A stretch of 5,195 nucleotides of DNA from an uncultured Planctomycetaceae bacterium (lineage in GTDB: Bacteria; Planctomycetota; Planctomycetia; Pirellulales; Pirellulaceae), in NCBI GenBank assembly GCA_937904535.1, contig CALELC010000093.1, forward strand, positions 1 through 5,195, in the 5' to 3' direction. Position numbers and translations under genes: made by a program. Shown here one piece after another: positions 1 to 5,087 of this stretch. The notes under the pieces are model-generated. The model did no database searches, was not told the origin of the DNA, and saw only the letters and a list, made by a program, of their open reading frames with translations. Position 1 is the stretch's first letter. Every line of letters begins with the position of its first letter.

Positions 1-1100
1 TCGCCGTCAGGTCCGCGCAACACATCGGTGCCCTGCTCGCTCAAAATGATTCGCCGCCGCGCGCCCTGCCACAGCATTTCGGGCCGTCGCATGAAACGCG
101 TCGCGACTTCTAAGTTTTTGAACGTCACGCGCGGACTGTCATCACGGGGCAGGGCCGTCTTGTCGAGCCAACTGCGGGGATCTCGAAGGTTCTCGGGGTA
201 GGGGTGATGAGCCACGTGCCACTCAAAATCACCGCGCTGCCGAGCGATCGCGGCAAAGGCCTCGAGCACCGCACGCGTCGGGTAAGCCTTTTGTTTGTCT
301 TGACCCTCGGCTGCGATGTTCCAGTGGTGATCAAACGACAGGTAGCAGCGACCGTGCGCGGAGTACGTACGGACCGCCTCGTGCGCCGCCCGGACCGCTC
401 GCTCATATTCACTGGCAAAGGCCTCCACCGATTTCGGGCCGACGTTGTACCAGCGGAACTGAGAGTTGACCTCATTGCCAATGATCCAACCCCACGCGCG
501 CCCATGCGGCGAATCCGCTTCGCTATAGCGTTTCGCCAGAAACGCGACCAGCGCTTGGAAGCGGTCAGTACCTGCTTGGTTCGCCGTATTAAACCCAGCG
601 ATCGTATAAGCACGGTCCGGGTCTGCATCCGCGTGCAACATCAGTGAGTTCTTCTCGGCATCTCCGCTGGGATACGCTAAGAGGATCAAATACACCACCA
701 CACCCGCATCGCTGAGCGGTTTGATTTGGCTATCAAGCCCCTGGGCATAGCGTTCGTTGATAGAGTATTGCTGGTCTTTCCACTGAAACTCAGTGGAGCC
801 GCGCGTGCCGCGGGTTTCAAACAGCCGAGTTAAATCTACATTGATGCCGGCATGGTGGATGTCGAGCGCTAAGGCATCCTCCACCATCTGCACCTGTAAA
901 CCCTTGGGATTGGGCGGCGTTGGGAAGGGCGTTGGATCTGGAACGGCTGCCGATGATGTAGGTTGCTCACCGTAGGCGACCGCCTGCCCCCACAGCATCG
1001 GACAGGCCGCTATTGCAAGTAGCAAGATCGCAGCAAGCTGGGAGGACTTGATAGCATGATGGGGAGGGCGAAAAAGATAGTCTTTCGAAGTCGATATCAT
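1..1100 (-). CDS. Exported DUF5722-type glycosidase-like protein, C-terminus beyond window
   Basis: An uninterrupted frame of 366 codons runs from ATG at 1100 to the left edge, so the 3' end is missing. The N-terminus has a basic region, then a hydrophobic core (about residues 22-37) ending in an AVA signal-peptidase-like site near residue 42, so the protein is probably exported. An IAAC at residues 30-33 could instead be a lipobox. The mature part reads like a TIM-barrel glycosidase of clan GH-A type: IIGNEVN (207-212, candidate acid/base Glu210), DHHW (257-260), WHVAHHPYP (294-302) and ILSEQG (352-357, candidate nucleophile Glu355). This combination fits the DUF5722 family, whose substrate I do not know. 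The start is supported by AAGGAG ten bases upstream and by a 4-base overlap with the esterase stop, implying coupled translation. The family call rests on remembered motifs; the glycosidase activity is inferred. Confidence 0.85.
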   Translation of the reverse strand, partial: MISTSKDYLFRPPHHAIKSSQLAAILLLAIAACPMLWGQAVAYGEQPTSSAAVPDPTPFPTPPNPKGLQVQMVEDALALDIHHAGINVDLTRLFETRGTRGSTEFQWKDQQYSINERYAQGLDSQIKPLSDAGVVVYLILLAYPSGDAEKNSLMLHADADPDRAYTIAGFNTANQAGTDRFQALVAFLAKRYSEADSPHGRAWGWIIGNEVNSQFRWYNVGPKSVEAFASEYERAVRAAHEAVRTYSAHGRCYLSFDHHWNIAAEGQDKQKAYPTRAVLEAFAAIARQRGDFEWHVAHHPYPENLRDPRSWLDKTALPRDDSPRVTFKNLEVATRFMRRPEMLWQGARRRIILSEQGTDVLRGPDG

Positions 1101-2008
1101 GGCTTGATCACTCCTTGAGTTTGCAGCCAACGAGCGCACAACCGAGGCCAAGCACTGGCAGCCCCGTGATCAGCGGCCAGGCCGATTCCGTGCCGGCCTT
1201 TTTCAAACACATGCAGTTCGCCTGTGACGCCCGCGCGCAATAGAGCAGAGAAATATTGCAAGCTGTTTTCAGCGGGTACCGCTTGGTCTTCCGCAGTGTG
1301 GAACAGAAAGGTTGGTGGCGTTTGCGCTGTGACAGCCTTTTCGTTGGATAGCGACTTCACCAGTTCCGGATCAGGATTGTCGCCGAGCAGGTTCCGTTGG
1401 CTGCCGCGGTGGGTATGAGGTTGATCCAAAGCGATCACGGGGTAGCCGAGAATCGCGAAGTCCGGGCGAGAGGAAACTCGTTCAATCGGATCTTCTGCCT
1501 GTGGATTGCCGGCATCGAAATGAGTGGACACCGTGCTGGCCAAATGACCGCCTGCGCTAAAGCCGATAACACCGACGCGGGCCGGATCGATATTCCAACG
1601 TTCGGTGGCAGCGCGGACCGTGCGAATTGCTCGCTGGGCGTCGAGCATCGGCACGGGATGCCCGTAACCTGCACCTCCGTTGCCGGCACCGCGATGGCGA
1701 TAGATGCAGACGGCAGCCGTGATTCCTAAGCGATTGAAGAAGGCAGCGATTTCTTCGCCTTCATGGCCTACAGCCAGATGTCCGTACCCACCACCGGGCA
1801 GGATGACGATTGCCGGGGTCGGTTGATCGGAGTCGACTCGGTACACGTGGAGGCGGGGGCGATCAGCGGCTTCCTGGCCGCCGGCATGCGGCGCGTCGCC
1901 TGGCCAGAGTTGCACCTCTTCCGGTTCTTGGGCCACGGTGCGATTGGCGGACGCACCCAACAGCGCACAGGCCGCCAGCAAAGAGAACAGACAAGGCTTG
2001 AGATTCAT
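1097..2008 (-). CDS. Secreted alpha/beta-hydrolase esterase, acetylxylan esterase/BD-FAE-like
   Basis: A 303-residue serine hydrolase, full length for the family. Residues 1 to about 26 form a signal peptide, with possible cleavage after ASA (21) or TVA (26). LAAC at 11-14 could be a lipobox, although the hydrophobic run continues past it. The oxyanion-hole motif PGGGY (71-75) is followed by the nucleophile elbow GFSAGG (149-154, Ser151), the acid Asp241 in HTAEDQAVP, and the base His273 in GRHGIG, giving a complete triad in the usual order. Relatives are often annotated as acetylxylan esterase, BD-FAE-type esterase, or, misleadingly, xylanase; removal of acetyl or feruloyl groups from plant or algal polysaccharide is the likely role. 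It is first in an operon with the DUF5722 gene, overlapping it by four bases. The start ATG has only a weak AGGG upstream. The exact substrate cannot be read from sequence. Confidence 0.9.
   Translation of the reverse strand: MNLKPCLFSLLAACALLGASANRTVAQEPEEVQLWPGDAPHAGGQEAADRPRLHVYRVDSDQPTPAIVILPGGGYGHLAVGHEGEEIAAFFNRLGITAAVCIYRHRGAGNGGAGYGHPVPMLDAQRAIRTVRAATERWNIDPARVGVIGFSAGGHLASTVSTHFDAGNPQAEDPIERVSSRPDFAILGYPVIALDQPHTHRGSQRNLLGDNPDPELVKSLSNEKAVTAQTPPTFLFHTAEDQAVPAENSLQYFSALLRAGVTGELHVFEKGRHGIGLAADHGAASAWPRLCARWLQTQGVIKP
1111..1116 (-). promoter_or_regulatory. Ribosome binding site of the DUF5722 gene
   Basis: AAGGAG on the minus strand lies inside the last codons of the esterase gene, ten bases before the ATG at 1100. 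It is one of the better Shine-Dalgarno matches in the window. It fixes the start at the ATGA overlap rather than at a later methionine. Confidence 0.7.
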
Positions 2009-2050
2009 GATGCAGTGCTACCCTAATACAATCGGTGAGATCGAACACGA

Positions 2051-2089
2051 TGCGAACCTTATGAAGTTCGCAATGCTCATTGCATGAGC
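2051..2089 (-). promoter_or_regulatory. Chain of three overlapping inverted repeats in the esterase leader
   Basis: Three short perfect inverted repeats overlap in series. TGCGAAC/GTTCGCA lies at 2051-2057 and 2066-2072. GCAAT/ATTGC lies at 2070-2074 and 2079-2083. GCTCAT/ATGAGC lies at 2075-2080 and 2084-2089. The middle hairpin shares bases with both neighbours, so in RNA it would compete with them. The block lies 43-81 bases before the esterase start, in the leader if the TATATT at 2132-2137 is the promoter. It could be an attenuator-like switch or a regulator binding site. The repeats are seen directly; the function is inferred. Confidence 0.4.
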
Positions 2090-2131
2090 TGCCGCAGAGA
2101 GGTGGGCAGTGCGCGAATGAGAGTGGCGTCT

Positions 2132-2160
2132 AATATAGCCGCCCCTCTCGCTAAAATCTC
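2132..2160 (-). promoter_or_regulatory. Possible promoter of the esterase-DUF5722 operon
   Basis: On the minus strand TATATT (2137 down to 2132) is a good -10 match in an otherwise GC-rich stretch. The hexamer 17 bases upstream, GAGATT (2160-2155), is a poor -35. Transcription would start near 2125 and give a leader of about 115 bases containing the inverted-repeat chain. Planctomycete promoter consensus is not well fixed, so this is tentative. Confidence 0.3.
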
Positions 2161-2188
2161 TCATGGGTTGCCGAGCAGAGCGGCCAAG

Positions 2189-2225
2189 AAAAAAACGCGT
2201 CGTCCAAGCATCCTGCCGGGACGAC
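2189..2225 (-). terminator. Intrinsic terminator for a minus-strand transcript
   Basis: Read on the minus strand, GTCGTCC (2225-2219) pairs perfectly with GGACGAC (2205-2199) around a 13-base loop. After three further bases (GCG) comes a run of seven T's (2195-2189). This is the layout of a rho-independent terminator. Read on the plus strand the hairpin is not followed by T's. It would stop minus-strand transcription entering from the right, just before the esterase promoter region. No recognisable minus-strand gene lies upstream of it in this window. Confidence 0.5.
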
Positions 2226-2740
2226 TACGCTAGAGAGTTCCCTTTTCACGGATCGACGCTCAGCGACCGTGCTGACACCTCAATCTGTATGCTATCGACG
2301 AGGGGGTATTGGGTTGCAACCCCGCCGCGAAAACACTGGGAACAATTCAATAAAGGAGGGACATTCCAAGTACGCGGTTATGCCACCGTGGTCGTTCCAT
2401 CAGTTACGCCTCCTAAAAGAAATACCGCCGCGATCCCTGCGACGTGTTCAGCCACCCGAATCTTTCAAGTGGTGGACACATAAGGATCACACAGTCAAGA
2501 GGTACTCAATGCACACCGGCGGATGACAGTGGACATCGGTTGAGCACCTCGGGGGACAGGGTTGCGGGTAACATGGGAAGGTTTGCGCATGTATACATTC
2601 CTTAGCGAACCCAGGTCGAGCACCCGCACGGACGGAAATGCGAAAGACAAGTCTGATGCCGGGAAGAAGTGTTGTCGCGGTTCGGTCCGCTTGTCAAGCA
2701 AGACTTCCCATTGAACTCAACAATTTACCCACCGCGCGAT
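2226..2740. other. Long intergenic stretch without a convincing protein gene
   Basis: Frames of 60-106 codons exist on both strands here, but they need TTG or GTG starts or lack a ribosome binding site at a useful distance, overlap each other, and give compositions rich in Arg, Thr and Pro with no recognisable motif. An AGGAGG (2356-2361) has no ATG or GTG at normal spacing. The only organised content is the repeat cluster at 2499-2624 and a few short palindromes, such as GCTTG-T-CAAGC at 2689-2699 and CGCGA/TCGCG at 2735-2751. A decayed gene or an untranslated RNA is possible; neither is shown. Confidence 0.5.
2499..2624. repeat. Cluster of inverted and direct repeats, possible dispersed or structured element
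   Basis: GAGGTACTCAA (2499-2509) and TTGAGCACCTC (2540-2550) form an inverted repeat matching at 10 of 11 positions around a 30-base loop. GGTTGAGCACC (2538-2548) recurs with one change as GGTCGAGCACC (2614-2624). Between these lie GGGTT (2559-2563) facing AACCC (2608-2612), and a perfect 10-base palindrome ATGTATACAT (2589-2598). The G-rich string GGGGGACAG just after the second arm (2551-2559) recurs after the glycosyltransferase gene at 3797-3805. Such density suggests a repeat element or folded RNA rather than random intergenic DNA. Copy number elsewhere in the genome cannot be seen. Confidence 0.4.
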
Positions 2741-2779
2741 CATTTTTCGCGAGATTTACCAAGCTAAAATTATTTTGTT
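2741..2779 (+). promoter_or_regulatory. AT-rich patch, possible promoter of the glycosyltransferase gene
   Basis: A short AT-rich block stands out from GC-rich flanks about 90 bases before the chosen glycosyltransferase start. TAAAAT at 2765-2770 could serve as a -10; the -35 position (TTTTTC around 2743-2748) is a poor match. Location and composition are suggestive only. Confidence 0.25.
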
Positions 2780-2864
2780 ACATTCCGCCCTGCAGCCCGC
2801 CGACGCGGGATCCCCACCGGATGGTGAGCGGGGCTGCTCCCAGCTGACTCCCTCAACGACCCTC

Positions 2865-3788
2865 ATGATGCACGCACGACCGGCCGCTGGCTCGCTTCGC
2901 CCCATGCCCGAGCTGCCGGATGATCCGCCTCCGCGGCCGGCAGAGATTCCGGTGGAGCCACCGGGAATGGCCGGGCCGCACCCGCTGCTGGACGAGCCAG
3001 CGGCGATTTGGTCGGAGGCTCACGTCAATCGGTGTCGGGCCTGGCTGGGCGATCCGATCTGCCAGCGACTAGGGATCTTTGCCCTGCCGCCCACGTTCGT
3101 GCTCAGCGTGATCGTGCCGGTGTTCAACGAAGTCCGCACGATCGATGAACTGATCGCGCGATTGCGGTCGACCGGGATCCCGATGCAAATCATTCTCGTC
3201 GATGACGCCAGCTCGGACGGCAGTGCGGCATGCTTGGCTGCGTACGCTGATCAAACCGATATTTGCCTGCTGGCTCACGAGCACAACCGTGGCAAAGGCG
3301 CGGCGATCCGCACCGGGTTGAAGGCTGCCACCGGGGACATCATCGTGGTTCAGGACGCTGATCGGGAGTACGATCCGTCGGACTTCCGCTACCTGATGCA
3401 GCCGATCCTCGAGGGCCGCGCCGATGTGGTCTACGGCACGCGTTACGGCCACGCGGATCGCCAAGTGTCCCCGTTGTGGCACGAGTGGGTGAATGCGGGA
3501 ATCACCAAGTTGGCGAACCTGGCGCTGGGGCTGCGGCTGAGCGACATCGAAACTTGCTACAAGATGGCCCGGCGCGACGCCTGGGCAGCGGTCCGCGAGG
3601 AACTCCGCGAGAACCGTTTTGGAATCGAGATCGAGCTCACGGCGCGATGGGCTCGGCGTCGCATGCGATTCACCGAACGCCCGATCCGATATCAGCACCG
3701 CTGGTACGACGAAGGCAAGAAAATCGGTTGGCGCGATGGCGTCGCCGCGTTGGCGTGCATTGTCCGCTATGGCATTTTCCGCCGCTGA
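2865..3788 (+). CDS. Family 2 glycosyltransferase, polyprenyl-phosphate sugar synthase-like
   Basis: From the ATG at 2865 this is a 307-residue GT-A fold enzyme. Residues 81-89 (SVIVPVFNE) and 112-120 (VDDASSDGS) are the nucleotide-sugar half. NRGKGAAIRTG (141-151) and the DAD of QDADREY (163-169) are the metal and sugar-nucleotide site. GTRY (191-194), SDIETCYK (226-233), FGIEIELT (252-259) and GKKIGWRDG (284-292) are typical of the dolichyl/undecaprenyl-phosphate mannose or glucose synthase group. It probably moves a hexose to a lipid phosphate or a cell-surface glycan. No C-terminal membrane segments are present, so it is likely cytosolic or peripheral. About 80 N-terminal residues, Pro-rich at first, precede the catalytic domain and look disordered. 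The start is uncertain: the frame is open to a TTG at 2775, ATGs occur at 2865, 2868 and 2904, and none has a Shine-Dalgarno site. Sugar and acceptor are unknown. Confidence 0.85.
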   Translation: MMHARPAAGSLRPMPELPDDPPPRPAEIPVEPPGMAGPHPLLDEPAAIWSEAHVNRCRAWLGDPICQRLGIFALPPTFVLSVIVPVFNEVRTIDELIARLRSTGIPMQIILVDDASSDGSAACLAAYADQTDICLLAHEHNRGKGAAIRTGLKAATGDIIVVQDADREYDPSDFRYLMQPILEGRADVVYGTRYGHADRQVSPLWHEWVNAGITKLANLALGLRLSDIETCYKMARRDAWAAVREELRENRFGIEIELTARWARRRMRFTERPIRYQHRWYDEGKKIGWRDGVAALACIVRYGIFRR

Positions 3789-3796
3789 TGGGACTT

Positions 3797-3825
3797 GGGG
3801 GACAGCGTCCGCGGGGAACAAAAAT
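3797..3825. repeat. G-rich GGGGGACAG string shared with the 2551 repeat cluster
   Basis: Right after the glycosyltransferase stop, GGGGGACAG (3797-3805) begins a short G-rich block containing GGAC-AGC-GTCC (3800-3809), then GGGGAAC and an A/T run. The same nine bases occur at 2551-2559. G-rich GGGGACAG strings are familiar from REP-like dispersed repeats, but two short matches in one window do not prove a family. Confidence 0.25.
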
Positions 3826-3855
3826 TTGACGCCCGGGTTCGATCGGCGGTAACCT
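3826..3855 (+). promoter_or_regulatory. Probable sigma-70-type promoter before the hemerythrin-like gene
   Basis: TTGACG (3826-3831) is a five-of-six -35 match preceded by an A/T-rich run. Eighteen bases later TAACCT (3850-3855) keeps the TA and final T of a -10 element. Transcription would begin near 3862, giving a leader of about 145 bases to the ATG at 4007. It is the best promoter-like pair in the window, but unproven. Confidence 0.4.
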
Positions 3856-4006
3856 GAATGATCTCATCTTGAGCGTGCTTCCGCGAGTTTGCGTCCTGCG
3901 AGTCGGTTTTGGGGCCGAGCTGGGATGGCTTGAAGTTCGAGCAGGGCTGGACCAGAACGACGAAGACAGGCTCAGTGCCGATTCCTCCGATGGAGTAGCT
4001 ACCCCG

Positions 4007-4495
4007 ATGAGTGTCACGACGCCTACGAAAACGCTCACGGTCAATCCAGCATTTTTGCAGGAAATCAAGGACAGCAACTTGAATCTGTGGACCGTGCTGG
4101 AACAACTCGTCGCGGTCTGTACATCACCTGCCGAGCGGACTCAGCGGCTGCGTGAGCTCGTGCCGCTGTTGGGCGAAGTTCGCGATCTGCTGGCGTTGCA
4201 GTTCGCTCTCGAGGAAACGTACGGTTACATGGAGGTGCCTGCTGCGATGGCTCCGGTCAACAGCCATTTAATGCAGGATATCCGCTCCCAACACTGTTCC
4301 CTGTACCTGCTGGTCAACGACTTGGCAGAACGGGCTGAAGAGTTGCAGTATCGAGGATTGGTCGACGATAAAGCGGAGGTCGTCGACCTGCTGATCAGCG
4401 ATGTGCATCAGTTCGAGTTGCGTTTCCGAGACCACGAACGGATGGAACAAGACCTGATCGAGTGCTCGCGGCCGGCTAAGTTCCGGCCGCGCTGA
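4007..4495 (+). CDS. Small helical protein resembling hemerythrin, iron site incomplete
   Basis: A 162-residue, almost wholly helical soluble protein with no signal peptide. The helix order and key positions recall the hemerythrin/HHE four-helix bundle. Helix A (about 15-37) has Asn24 where the first His is expected. Helix B (about 55-75) reads LQFALEE, with Gln65 in place of His and Glu69-Glu70 kept. Helix C (about 87-112) has SQHCSLYLL with His96. Helix D (about 122-151) ends FRDHERMEQDL with His143 and Glu147. Thus roughly half the di-iron ligands are retained, and normal O2 binding is doubtful. The start ATG has GGAG eleven bases upstream; the frame extends to a TTG at 3869, but those 46 residues do not look like part of the fold. 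The response regulator gene follows after 130 bases, hinting at a sensory role. It could instead be an unrelated helical bundle; the family call is moderate. Confidence 0.7.
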   Translation: MSVTTPTKTLTVNPAFLQEIKDSNLNLWTVLEQLVAVCTSPAERTQRLRELVPLLGEVRDLLALQFALEETYGYMEVPAAMAPVNSHLMQDIRSQHCSLYLLVNDLAERAEELQYRGLVDDKAEVVDLLISDVHQFELRFRDHERMEQDLIECSRPAKFRPR

Positions 4496-4497
4496 TC

Positions 4498-4520
4498 AAG
4501 CCCCACCCCTGTGGGTGCTT
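4498..4520 (+). terminator. Terminator-like hairpin after the hemerythrin-like gene
   Basis: Two bases after the stop codon, AAGC-CCCAC (4498-4506) pairs with GTGGG-T-GCTT (4511-4520): nine base pairs with one bulged T and a four-base loop. No run of T's follows, so it may be a weak terminator or an mRNA-stabilising 3' hairpin rather than a strong stop. It separates this gene from the response regulator. Confidence 0.4.
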
Positions 4521-4569
4521 GTCCCGTGGTGGCAGTCGAGGAGAATCAAACTTGGTACGTTATCGGTCG

Positions 4570-4594
4570 AACTGCCAGTTTGGAAATTGCAGTT
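4570..4594. repeat. Short inverted repeat ahead of the response regulator
   Basis: AACTGC (4570-4575) and GCAGTT (4589-4594) are perfect inverted arms 13 bases apart, about 20 bases before the ribosome binding site. The symmetry could be an operator or chance. TTGGAA (4580-4585) and TTTATG (4604-4609) are spaced 18 bases apart like a promoter, but transcription would then start on top of the ribosome binding site. Confidence 0.2.
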
Positions 4595-4613
4595 TACTGT
4601 TCGTTTATGCCTG

Positions 4614-4619
4614 AGGAGG
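4614..4619 (+). promoter_or_regulatory. Strong ribosome binding site of the response regulator
   Basis: AGGAGG, a perfect Shine-Dalgarno core, stands six bases before the ATG at 4626. It decides the start against the GTG at 4515 and the later ATG at 4653, and it is the strongest such site in the window. Confidence 0.8.
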
Positions 4620-4625
4620 GCCGCG

Positions 4626-5078
4626 ATGTTGGGTGAAATCCAGACCAAGCCAATGGAGATTTTGCTGGTCGAAGATGGCTTGATGGATGCCAAAATCACG
4701 ATTCACGCCCTGCGTCGATCGATGGTGCATCACCGGCTGACTTTGGTGCGCACCACCGCGGAGGCGTTGCAGTTTCTCAAACGCGAAGGCGTGTTCAGCC
4801 GCGCTCCGGTTCCCGATCTGTTGTTGCTCGATCTGTGCTTGCCCGATGGCGATGGACTGGACATTGTCACCGAGATGCGGGCATTTCCCGATCGTCGGGC
4901 CACGACTCCCGTGGTGGTCCTGACGTCGTCGGATGATACCGCTACGCGGCACCGCTGCGATTCGATGAAGATCGACGATTTCATCACCAAGCCGGTCGAT
5001 GAAGACCAGTTCTTGCGCGTGGTCCGCGAGCACAAACGCTTGCTGATGTTCAGCCAGTCGACTCTGGCGATCGCTTAG
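4626..5078 (+). CDS. Single-domain response regulator, Rcp1-like receiver
   Basis: A 150-residue protein that is almost entirely one CheY-like receiver domain (about residues 10-140) with no output domain. All phosphorylation-site residues are visible: acidic pair Glu16-Asp17 in LLVEDG, phospho-acceptor Asp69 in LLLLDLCLP, Thr100 in VVLTSS, Phe119 at the aromatic switch position and Lys122 in ITKPVD. The longer loop between helix 2 and strand 3 (about 52-64, REGVFSRAPVP) matches the Rcp1 group of regulators that pair with phytochrome-like or hybrid histidine kinases. It should accept phosphate from a kinase and signal by protein contact rather than by binding DNA. The start is set by the AGGAGG site. 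A hydrophobic reading frame begins nine bases downstream and could encode the partner. Substrate kinase and output are unknown. Confidence 0.93.
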   Translation: MLGEIQTKPMEILLVEDGLMDAKITIHALRRSMVHHRLTLVRTTAEALQFLKREGVFSRAPVPDLLLLDLCLPDGDGLDIVTEMRAFPDRRATTPVVVLTSSDDTATRHRCDSMKIDDFITKPVDEDQFLRVVREHKRLLMFSQSTLAIA

Positions 5079-5087
5079 GCAGTCTTG

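Noticed and set aside
125..647. Overlapping frames on both strands (125-628 minus, 204-647 plus)
   Set aside because: They lie inside the minus-strand DUF5722 gene in other frames, give Arg-rich translations with no motifs, and the continuous 366-codon frame explains the region.
1224..2048. Several short frames on both strands within the esterase gene and at its start
   Set aside because: The esterase frame has a complete catalytic triad and signal peptide; the others are shadows without motifs.
2163..2526. Plus-strand frames of 106 and 85 codons
   Set aside because: No recognisable motif, no well-placed ribosome binding site, mutual overlap and gene-unlike composition. The AGGAGG at 2356-2361 is not near a usable start.
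2495..2701. Minus-strand frame of 68 codons
   Set aside because: It needs a TTG start and overlaps the repeat cluster; more likely a by-product of a repeat than a gene.
3069..3821. 250-codon minus-strand frame opposite the glycosyltransferase
   Set aside because: It is antisense to a clear GT2 domain; its composition is the usual mirror of a GC-rich gene, with no family motif.
3869..4006. N-terminal extension of the hemerythrin-like gene to a TTG
   Set aside because: The 46 extra residues lack family resemblance, while the ATG at 4007 has a GGAG at reasonable distance.
4515..4625. N-terminal extension of the response regulator to a GTG
   Set aside because: The perfect AGGAGG six bases before 4626 and the normal receiver-domain length favour the ATG at 4626.
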